Of a stretch of 8,807 bases of DNA, positions 1-5,396 are shown in pieces. The DNA lies in the NCBI GenBank assembly GCA_017468215.1, contig JAFUJG010000272.1, positions 1-8,807 on the forward strand, in the 5' to 3' direction. Position numbers and translations under genes: made by a program. The notes beneath the pieces are model-generated. The model made no database searches, was not told where the DNA came from, and worked only from the letters and a program-made list of their open reading frames with translations. This DNA is from Clostridia bacterium (lineage in GTDB: Bacteria; Bacillota; Clostridia; UMGS1883). Each line of letters starts with the position of its first letter. Position 1 is the first letter of the stretch.

Positions 1-12
1 ATATGCTTTCAT
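1..12 (-). CDS. Start of an unidentified gene, cut by the left edge
   Basis: Only four codons are present, reading M-K-A-Y on the minus strand from an ATG at 10-12. The start is supported by an SD-like GAAGGTG at 19-25, six bases upstream, and by a promoter-like pair further upstream. In Bacillus subtilis ytxC is followed by thrS, but four residues cannot test that here and no T-box leader is visible in the 48-bp gap, so no name is given. Confidence 0.55.
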
Positions 13-35
13 TCCAAACACCTTCTTCTTAAAGT

Positions 36-64
36 ATTATAATAAAAAAATCCCCAAAATTCAA
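36..64 (-). promoter_or_regulatory. Putative sigma-A promoter for the left-edge gene
   Basis: On the minus strand a perfect TATAAT (36-41) lies 17 bp from TTGAAT (59-64), which matches four of six bases of the -35 consensus. The -35 box overlaps the stop codon of the ytxC-like gene. This suggests that the left-edge gene can be transcribed independently of the upstream pair. Read-through from that pair is also possible, because no hairpin terminator is visible between them. Confidence 0.5.
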
Positions 65-768
65 CTATTTTTACAAATATTGCACCCGGTACACACCTTG
101 CATTTTTCGCCAAAAATTTTCTGCAGTGCATCCTTAAGCGGAGAGGACTCGGGCGGAGAATGAAGCACAAGCTTCTCAGGTGCGGCAGCTATTATTGCCG
201 AAATTGCTAAATCTTCACGGCTTATTCCTTTTTCTGCGGCCGCTTGATAAAATTCTTTTTCATATTTTACGGTCACATCTCTGCCACGTTTGTTGCAAAG
301 CCTTACATCATCATTCTGCCAAATAACATGAAGAATCTGCTCTCTGCTTTCTTTTTGGTCTATAAACAGTCTTAAAAGATGGGTAAACTCCTCATATTCC
401 TTTTCCTTAAAAAATAAATCTGCCCCATGGGAGACAATTGCCTCTACAAAATAATAAAGCTCACGCAGTCTGAAATCCACAAACCCCGACGGTACAATGC
501 TTGTGTTTTCCTTGCTGTATTTTTCCAGTGCATCCAGCACTATTTGTCTGCGCTGTGCAAAATCGGGATAATCGTTGTTATTGTCACACTGTATTGCCAA
601 TTCCTTTGAAATAGCAGCAATCCTGTTTCTTTCATTATCTTCAAGAAAGCTGTATCTTGTTCTGACGCAACGGTCAATCAGGATTTTTTCATATTCGTCA
701 GTAATTATTTGTGCAACCAGTTTTATTTGCTGATTATCTGATAAAGTAAATTGAGTATTATATTGCGT
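61..768 (-). CDS. ytxC: YtxC-like sporulation protein, apparent ACG start
   Basis: The protein is 235 aa if read from ACG at 766-768. It resembles the YtxC family, which is tied to endospore formation but has no known biochemical role. Family-like features are an N-terminal helical stretch ending in a YSFLEDNER-type segment (about residues 39-47), a central GFVDFRLRE followed by an EKEYEEF...LLRLFID region (about 94-137), an APEKLVLH strand near 196-203, and a C-terminal CxxCxxCxxC run (Cys 223, 226, 229, 232) that could bind metal or an Fe-S cluster (inference). There is no in-frame ATG. GGAGGTG (774-780) lies at ideal distance from ACG. The next common start, TTG at 598-600, would remove 56 residues of family-like sequence and has no good SD. 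The gene lies 42 bp downstream of the DUF6873-like gene and is probably cotranscribed with it. The family call rests on remembered motifs. Confidence 0.75.
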   Translation of the reverse strand, partial: TQYNTQFTLSDNQQIKLVAQIITDEYEKILIDRCVRTRYSFLEDNERNRIAAISKELAIQCDNNNDYPDFAQRRQIVLDALEKYSKENTSIVPSGFVDFRLRELYYFVEAIVSHGADLFFKEKEYEEFTHLLRLFIDQKESREQILHVIWQNDDVRLCNKRGRDVTVKYEKEFYQAAAEKGISREDLAISAIIAAAPEKLVLHSPPESSPLKDALQKIFGEKCKVCTGCNICKNS

Positions 769-773
769 AAAAA

Positions 774-780
774 CACCTCC
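774..780 (-). promoter_or_regulatory. Ribosome binding site that places the ytxC-like start at ACG
   Basis: GGAGGTG on the minus strand is a near-perfect SD. Counting from GGAGG, seven bases separate it from the ACG triplet at 766-768. No ATG, GTG or TTG occurs in frame within a normal distance. This site therefore decides the start position even though the codon is non-standard. Confidence 0.75.
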
Positions 781-810
781 GGTTTTTAATTTTTACTCAA
801 TCTGTTTATT

Positions 811-1530
811 TTATTCTTCTATTATGGGAACAAGTGAGCCAAAGTCCTGTACTTGCCCTGTTTGGTTTTCAATACTGATACCTTTTTGTAAAAGAAATGC
901 CCTTATTTTTTCCACCGAGGGCAAAGTATCAATATCACCTTTTAAGGAAAAGGTGTGTTTATCTGTCATAAAGGCACAGCCTCCGAAAAAACCTTCCGAA
1001 AAGCCTTTAAGCTGTATACCTTCATTTGTAATGGGCAAAACCTCTATCCCTGCCTCACTTGCCTTTTTTACAAAGGACATATCTGCACTTATGGCTGTTT
1101 TTTCATCTATGGGGCATACTGAGCATTTTGCATAGCCCTGATTTATGTTAATAATCTCGTACCCCATTTGTATTGCACAGCTTTTAAGAGTATTGTCGGT
1201 AATTTTTTCCTTGCAGAAAATTTTATTGCCAACAATCGCTACATTATATGCCGCATCGCAAGGATAGTTCCTGCACACAATTGTCTCACCACGTATGAGT
1301 GAGATGTTGTAACAGGACAGTTTTTCTTTATAATATTCAAATGCCTCCGGTGCACAAATCGCAATCCCACGCCCCAGATAGCATATACTCAAATCGGCGT
1401 GCAGACTCATGCTCTGCACTACGGTTTGTATAGGATAAGGCTTTATAATTTCAACATTTTTAATCTTTACATCACCTATTGCAACACGCACCCTTTTCTC
1501 GGGCAGATAAGGCTTTTGTACCAGCGGCAT
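811..1530 (-). CDS. DUF6873-like protein with a GME (pentein) fold
   Basis: The protein has 239 aa, with no signal peptide and no membrane segment, so it is probably cytoplasmic. It resembles an uncharacterised family given a guanidine-modifying-enzyme (pentein) fold; that superfamily includes arginine deiminase and dimethylargininase. Candidate functional residues are His44 and Asp46 in SLHADLSICYLG, the YPCDAAYN stretch (89-96), GYAKCSVCPI (132-141), and Cys185 in the strongly conserved-looking GFFGGCAFMTDKHTFSLKGD segment (180-199), which could be the pentein nucleophile (inference). I start at ATG 1528-1530 because AAGGAG lies eight bases upstream. The in-frame GTG at 1537-1539 overlaps the SD and cannot be used with it. 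The gene is likely first in a unit with the ytxC-like gene. The substrate is unknown. Confidence 0.75.
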   Translation of the reverse strand: MPLVQKPYLPEKRVRVAIGDVKIKNVEIIKPYPIQTVVQSMSLHADLSICYLGRGIAICAPEAFEYYKEKLSCYNISLIRGETIVCRNYPCDAAYNVAIVGNKIFCKEKITDNTLKSCAIQMGYEIININQGYAKCSVCPIDEKTAISADMSFVKKASEAGIEVLPITNEGIQLKGFSEGFFGGCAFMTDKHTFSLKGDIDTLPSVEKIRAFLLQKGISIENQTGQVQDFGSLVPIIEE

Positions 1531-1542
1531 TTTATTCACTCC

Positions 1543-1571
1543 TTTACAAATTGATTGGCTTATGATATAAT
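1543..1571 (+). promoter_or_regulatory. Strong sigma-A promoter for the amidohydrolase-holA operon
   Basis: TTTACA (1543-1548), a 17-bp spacer and TATAAT (1566-1571) form a near-consensus promoter. TG at 1563-1564 makes an extended -10 box. Transcription should start near 1578, about 29 bases before the ATG. Confidence 0.8.
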
Positions 1572-1590
1572 TGCATTGATATTTTTTCAG
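1562..1590 (-). promoter_or_regulatory. Possible divergent promoter for the DUF6873-like/ytxC-like unit
   Basis: On the minus strand TATCAT (1562-1567) lies 17 bp from CTGAAA (1585-1590). The match is weaker than the plus-strand promoter, and the -10 boxes of the two overlap. A sporulation sigma factor might be used instead, but I see no convincing box for one. Confidence 0.3.
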
Positions 1591-1606
1591 TCAGGAGGAA
1601 TACCCC

Positions 1607-2785
1607 ATGCTGACAAACGAAATAAGAGCCTTGGCAGAAAGCTGGGAGCAAATGGCTATCGATATCCGCCATATGCTTCATCGTATACCTGAGCTTCAGT
1701 ACAACGAGTTTAAAACCTCAGGCTATATCTGTTCTGTTCTTGACACCCTCTCCATCCCTTATAAAAAAGGCTATGGCGGAGGTACCGGCATTGTTGCCGA
1801 AATCTGCGGAACCGGCGATGGCAAATGCGTTGCCCTCCGTGCCGATATTGATGCACTGCCCATCTGCGAGGAGACAAATCTTCCATACAAAAGTGAGCAC
1901 GAAGGTCTTATGCACGGCTGTGGCCACGATGCCCATATGGCAATTGCTCTTTATACTGCTTTTATTTTAAACGAATTACGTGATTCTTTCAAGGGCTCGG
2001 TAAAGTTTTTATTCCAGCCTGCAGAAGAAGGCGACGGCGGTGCCGAAATCATGATTGAGGAAGGCGTTCTTGAAAACCCCTCTGTGGACATCTGTATCGG
2101 CGGACACGTAATGAGCGAATACGAAACAGGTACAATTGTATATAAAAATGGCTCCCTTATGTCCTCTCCTGATAACTTTGAAGTTGTCATCAAAGGCACA
2201 GGCGGTCACGGTGCATATCCCGAAAGATGCGTAAACCCTATTGTTGTAGCGTCCGAGGTTATATCAAGCCTCACATCGCTTACTGACACAAACGTTCCCA
2301 GGGTTGTTTCGGTATGCACTGTTGAAGGCGGCTCTTGTCCCAATGTGATTCCCTCCACGGTAAAGCTTACGGGTACAGCACGCACCTTTACACGCCAGAG
2401 CCGTGATGAGGTTGAGCGCCTTATTGAAGAAAGGGTCCGTGAGGTAACAGATAAGTACCTTTGCGGATACAACTATAAATACATTCCTCTTTATCCCGCC
2501 CTTATAAATGACGACGAGGTTACTGAGCGTTTTTGTGAATCTGCTGCTAAAATTGTCGGCGAGGAAATGATTGTGCCTACACATCAGGTTTCCATGGCTG
2601 GAGACGATTTTTCATACTTTGCGGCAGCTGTTCCTTCAACCTATGTTCACATAGGCTGCAGAAGCGGCGAAACAGATGAAATTATTCCCATCCACAATCC
2701 TAAATTTACGGTAGACGACGCATGCCTCAGCGTTGCGGCAATGTGCTACAGCCAGTTTATTGTGGATTATCTGACAAGGGAGTAG
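1607..2785 (+). CDS. M20-family metallo-amidohydrolase (aminoacylase/hippurate hydrolase type)
   Basis: The 392-aa protein has the usual length for M20D peptidase-like amidohydrolases, which remove acyl groups from N-acyl amino acids or related amides using a two-metal centre. Signature segments occur in order: ALRADIDALP (76-85), LMHGCGHDAHMA (101-112) with ligands Cys105 and His107, FQPAEEG (136-142) with Glu140/Glu141, GGHV with His167, the dimerisation-domain GTGGHGAYPE (197-206) with His201, AGDDFSYF (331-338) and the C-terminal HNPKFTVDD with His363. All expected metal ligands are present, so the enzyme looks active. It has no signal peptide and is cytoplasmic. AGGAGG at 1593-1598 sits eight bases before ATG. 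The gene is first in an operon with holA four bases downstream. The exact substrate (N-acetyl amino acid, hippurate, indole-acetyl amino acid or diaminopimelate precursor) cannot be read from sequence alone. Confidence 0.93.
   Translation: MLTNEIRALAESWEQMAIDIRHMLHRIPELQYNEFKTSGYICSVLDTLSIPYKKGYGGGTGIVAEICGTGDGKCVALRADIDALPICEETNLPYKSEHEGLMHGCGHDAHMAIALYTAFILNELRDSFKGSVKFLFQPAEEGDGGAEIMIEEGVLENPSVDICIGGHVMSEYETGTIVYKNGSLMSSPDNFEVVIKGTGGHGAYPERCVNPIVVASEVISSLTSLTDTNVPRVVSVCTVEGGSCPNVIPSTVKLTGTARTFTRQSRDEVERLIEERVREVTDKYLCGYNYKYIPLYPALINDDEVTERFCESAAKIVGEEMIVPTHQVSMAGDDFSYFAAAVPSTYVHIGCRSGETDEIIPIHNPKFTVDDACLSVAAMCYSQFIVDYLTRE
2776..2782 (+). promoter_or_regulatory. holA ribosome binding site inside the upstream gene
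   Basis: AAGGGAG lies in the last codons of the amidohydrolase gene, seven bases before the holA ATG. With a four-base intergenic gap this supports coupled translation of the two genes. Confidence 0.6.
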
Positions 2786-2789
2786 TGCC

Positions 2790-3779
2790 ATGACCTATGA
2801 TGAATTCCGCACTCAATTGAAAAAGAAAGAACTTGCCACGCTCTACTATTTCACAGGCAAGGAAGATTTTCTTCAGGTGTTTTCCCTTACGGATTCCAAA
2901 AAAATTCTTATTGATTCCACCTTTGAGGATTTTAACTATAAAGCCTATGTGGACCAGCCCACCTTTGAGGAGGTTGACACCTTTATCAACTCGCCTCCCC
3001 TTATGAGCGAGAAAAAGCTGCTTGTTTTTAATAACTGCAAAATTTTTCACACATCCCTTGCTGATAAGAGCAAATGGGAGGAAATGTTCACCAGGCTTCC
3101 CGGATATATTGTTGTGCTCATCCGTGAGAGCGTGTCAGAAAAGGGCAAAAAAGGCACTGTTGTAGAGCAAATTGTTAAAAAAACGGGCATCGAGGTTATT
3201 TGTGACAATCTTCCCGAAGCCCGCCTTCGTCCGTGGCTTATAAAAGCGGCGGCATCAATGGGCAAAAGCCTAAACGACCGTGAGGCAACATATATCATTA
3301 AAAACTTAGGTCAGAGTATGACCCTTTTAAAAAGCGAAACAGAAAAAATCTGTGCTCATGCCGAGAATTTTGAAATTACCCGTGCAGATATAGATGCGGT
3401 TATACGCAATGTCATTGTTGAAAACGTTTTCACACTTATTGACTCTGTCATTTATAAACGCCGAGACATTGCTTTTGACACCCTTGCCAATATGGAGAGT
3501 ACAAAGGTTGAGCCCATCAGCGTTATTCCTGTTTTTGCCGACCAGGTTTTAGGCATTTATAAGGCAAAGCTTTTGATGACAAAAAAGCTGAGCCTGCCCG
3601 AAATTAAAAAGGCAATAAGCTATAACCCCTATGTGGCAGATAAAATGGTGCAGAAGGCTTCGAAAATAACTATTCCCAAAGTCGAAACACTTATCCGCCT
3701 TTTAACCGAAGCGGAGTATAAAGCAAAAAACGGCATTGCTGATGCGTGGACCGAACTGTATATGATAGTTGCAAACTAA
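2790..3779 (+). CDS. holA: DNA polymerase III subunit delta
   Basis: The 329-aa length matches the family (about 320-345). Delta is the clamp-loader subunit that opens the beta sliding clamp; it has an AAA+-like fold but does not hydrolyse ATP. Visible hallmarks are the N-terminal LYYFTGKEDFLQ segment (18-29), the SPPLMSEKKLLVFNN strand-turn region (68-82), the EARLRPWLIKAAASMGKSL linker (143-161), the LLKSETEKI helix (179-187) and ENVFTLIDSVI (211-221) leading into the C-terminal helical collar with QVLGIYKAKLL (252-262) and a final LYMIVAN. No P-loop is present, as expected. The gene is cotranscribed with the amidohydrolase and ends at a hairpin terminator. The rpsT gene that often lies near holA is absent here. 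Confidence 0.9.
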   Translation: MTYDEFRTQLKKKELATLYYFTGKEDFLQVFSLTDSKKILIDSTFEDFNYKAYVDQPTFEEVDTFINSPPLMSEKKLLVFNNCKIFHTSLADKSKWEEMFTRLPGYIVVLIRESVSEKGKKGTVVEQIVKKTGIEVICDNLPEARLRPWLIKAAASMGKSLNDREATYIIKNLGQSMTLLKSETEKICAHAENFEITRADIDAVIRNVIVENVFTLIDSVIYKRRDIAFDTLANMESTKVEPISVIPVFADQVLGIYKAKLLMTKKLSLPEIKKAISYNPYVADKMVQKASKITIPKVETLIRLLTEAEYKAKNGIADAWTELYMIVAN

Positions 3780-3813
3780 AAAAGTGACTGAGGAAACCCC
3801 TCAGTCACTTTTT
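3779..3813. terminator. Bidirectional intrinsic terminator between convergent genes
   Basis: A perfect 10-bp stem, GTGACTGAGG (3784-3793) pairing with CCTCAGTCAC (3799-3808), closes a five-base loop. It is flanked by an A-run on the left and a T-run on the right, so it gives a U-tract on either strand. It serves holA on the plus strand and the zinc-ribbon membrane gene on the minus strand, whose stop codon is only a few bases away. Confidence 0.93.
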
Positions 3814-3818
3814 AATTA

Positions 3819-4397
3819 TCAGTTCACAAATAAATTTGCTCTCTTGTCGTAATAAATCTTGTTACATACCACCATAACAACACACATAATAACACTAAAT
3901 ACAATGCTGCCCACAACCGGTAAAAGACTGCCGGTGTTTTCAATGCCTACGGCAGCTATCATTATTACAATGCTGAACACCTGGTACAAAATACCGATAA
4001 GGGAGCCTACCAGATACATTATGGGTACAAGCTTATAGGCATTAACCTTAAAGCCCTTAAGCTGCCACCAGATGTATACGGAAAATACCACAAACAACAC
4101 CGTAGTAATTGCATACATCATGTCAACTGTTTTCATTCCCGGCAAAACCGAATAAACAGAGCTTGCATCTACGCCTTCACTTTCATACACGGAGCCGGTG
4201 AAATAGCTCATCGCTGTAAAAAGATTAAGTATTGCTCCGAAAATAATTGAGAAATAAACCAAAAACTTATGCCATTTCATTGGCATACGCTGAATAGGTG
4301 CCTCGGACTTACCTACCCAGAAAAGGTCCGAACCGCAAAGAGTACATTTTTCCTGATTGTCATTTTCCAAAGCTGCACCGCATTTGTTACAATACAT
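3819..4397 (-). CDS. Zinc-ribbon membrane protein of unknown function
   Basis: This is a 192-aa protein. It begins with a short zinc ribbon (Cys3, Cys6, Cys18, Cys21; CNKCG...CTLCG), followed by a basic linker and four probable membrane helices at about 45-66, 92-113, 123-152 and 158-179. This layout is common in Clostridia and the function is unknown; the ribbon should face the cytoplasm. I start at ATG 4395-4397 because GGAG lies nine bases upstream and the ribbon begins immediately. A longer reading from TTG at 4446-4448 has no SD and would add a charged tail not typical of the family. The gene lies 47 bp downstream of the AraC gene on the same strand but has its own promoter. It ends at the shared bidirectional terminator. 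Confidence 0.8.
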   Translation of the reverse strand: MYCNKCGAALENDNQEKCTLCGSDLFWVGKSEAPIQRMPMKWHKFLVYFSIIFGAILNLFTAMSYFTGSVYESEGVDASSVYSVLPGMKTVDMMYAITTVLFVVFSVYIWWQLKGFKVNAYKLVPIMYLVGSLIGILYQVFSIVIMIAAVGIENTGSLLPVVGSIVFSVIMCVVMVVCNKIYYDKRANLFVN

Positions 4398-4419
4398 AAA
4401 ATCACGCTCCTTTTTTATT

Positions 4420-4448
4420 ATTCTATCACTATTTACATAATCCGTCAA
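4420..4448 (-). promoter_or_regulatory. Promoter for the zinc-ribbon membrane gene
   Basis: On the minus strand TTGACG (4443-4448), a 17-bp spacer and TAGAAT (4420-4425) preceded by TGn give a near-consensus extended -10 promoter. The -35 box contains the TGA stop codon of the AraC gene. The leader would be short, about 15 bases. Confidence 0.65.
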
Positions 4449-5257
4449 ATTTTTTTATTTTTAAAAAATTCCGCAGGTGATTTTCCGCTTAGCTTTTTAA
4501 AAGCTCTGTAAAAGGACGAATAATCGTTAAAGCCACACTCGGAATAAATCTTTGATGCATTGCCCCCTTGACTTATGAGCTTTTTTGCCATTGCAATACG
4601 TTGCATACCTATGTAGTCTGTTATACTAATACCCATTTCCTTTTTAAAAAGGTGTGACAGATAAAACCTGTCGGTATAGGACGCCTCGGCTATAGCATCA
4701 AGGGCAAGATTTTCGGAAAGGTGACTGTTTATGTAATCCTTTGCCGCCGATACCCTTTCATTTTCGGCTTTTCTCTCTCCTTGCTGGTTATATAAAAGCT
4801 TGTTTATAAGGCTTAGAAGCTGAATGATATAGCTTTTTGCAATATCCTTGTATCCGTCTTCCTTTTTGGTAACACAGCTTTGCACACCCATAAAACACCT
4901 CTCAATCTCAGCGGTGTATGCAGGAAGATGGGAAATTTTATTAAAACTGCCGTTTTTCTTTTCACGCAGAATTTTCAGAAAGTCAAACTCCACCCCTTGG
5001 AGAAAATCATCAGAAATCTGAATAAAATGCCTTTCGTAATCACGATGTGATTTAAAAGCTATGGAATGCAGCTCTCCGGGGCAGGTTATGAACAAATCGC
5101 CATCGCTTGCGCTGTATTCGGTTCCTTCAACCACATAGGTTGCATCACCGCCTGCAAAATACAAAAACTCGTAGTATTTATGCAGATGCGTGGAAAAAGC
5201 CTTGGGTTTCATTTTATTGTAGCTGTACATATAATCGCTTTCACGGAACGAAATCAT
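4445..5257 (-). CDS. AraC-family transcriptional regulator
   Basis: The 270-aa protein has an N-terminal cupin-like ligand domain (HLHKYYEFLYFAGG at about 24-37, GDLFITCPGELH at 53-64) and a C-terminal AraC DNA-binding domain. The first helix-turn-helix spans about 183-205 (LALDAIAEASYTDRFYLSHLF). The second spans about 232-255 and runs into the family signature GFNDYSSFYRAFKKLSGKSP (242-261). Such regulators usually sense a sugar and activate nearby genes. The divergent GH2 gene, 139 bp away, is the obvious target. An SD-like AGAGGTG precedes the ATG by about five bases. No membrane segments are present. The ligand cannot be deduced. Confidence 0.92.
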   Translation of the reverse strand: MISFRESDYMYSYNKMKPKAFSTHLHKYYEFLYFAGGDATYVVEGTEYSASDGDLFITCPGELHSIAFKSHRDYERHFIQISDDFLQGVEFDFLKILREKKNGSFNKISHLPAYTAEIERCFMGVQSCVTKKEDGYKDIAKSYIIQLLSLINKLLYNQQGERKAENERVSAAKDYINSHLSENLALDAIAEASYTDRFYLSHLFKKEMGISITDYIGMQRIAMAKKLISQGGNASKIYSECGFNDYSSFYRAFKKLSGKSPAEFFKNKKI

Positions 5258-5274
5258 GCAATCACCTCTTTAAA

Positions 5275-5303
5275 AGTATATATTAATAAAGCAATAATTG
5301 CAA
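5275..5303 (-). promoter_or_regulatory. Putative promoter of the AraC-type gene
   Basis: On the minus strand TTGCAA (5298-5303) is 17 bp from TATACT (5275-5280). The -35 box falls inside the repeated GCAA boxes, which would allow autoregulation. The predicted start lies very close to the SD, so the true start may differ. Confidence 0.4.
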
Positions 5304-5321
5304 TGTATTTCGCAACATATT
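5291..5321 (+). promoter_or_regulatory. Candidate AraC-type operator with repeated GCAA boxes
   Basis: Three same-direction boxes are visible: GCAATAATTG at 5291, GCAATGTATT at 5300 and GCAACATATT at 5312. The last two match at eight of ten bases. The first and third begin exactly 21 bp apart, two helical turns, the usual spacing of AraC half-sites. The array ends just upstream of the GH2 -35 box, as expected for an activator. This is inferred from repetition and position only. Confidence 0.4.
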
Positions 5322-5324
5322 CTC

Positions 5325-5353
5325 TTTAAAGCCTTTAAATTATGTGTTACAAT
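5325..5353 (+). promoter_or_regulatory. Putative promoter of the GH2 gene
   Basis: TTTAAA (5325-5330), a 17-bp spacer and TACAAT (5348-5353) preceded by TGT form an extended -10 promoter with a weak -35 box. A weak -35 directly behind the GCAA boxes fits activator-dependent expression. SD GGAGG (5387-5391) lies five bases before the ATG. Confidence 0.6.
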
Positions 5354-5396
5354 TGCTTTGTAAACAGATTATTTTGCATTCCTTGCGGAGGTTGTT

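Noticed and set aside
1531..1539. Longer start (GTG at 1537-1539) for the DUF6873-like gene
   Set aside because: The GTG shares bases with the SD AAGGAG, which is correctly spaced for the ATG at 1528-1530.
2264..2584. Long open frame on the minus strand inside the amidohydrolase gene
   Set aside because: It is antisense to conserved M20 sequence, has no recognisable domain or SD, and reflects the codon bias of the real gene.
4398..4448. Longer start (TTG at 4446-4448) for the zinc-ribbon membrane gene
   Set aside because: It would overlap the end of the AraC gene and the promoter, has no SD, and the ATG at 4395-4397 with GGAG begins directly at the zinc ribbon.
5258..5396. Riboswitch in the leader of the GH2 gene
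   Set aside because: The transcribed leader after the predicted start is only about 35 bases and contains no stable hairpin.
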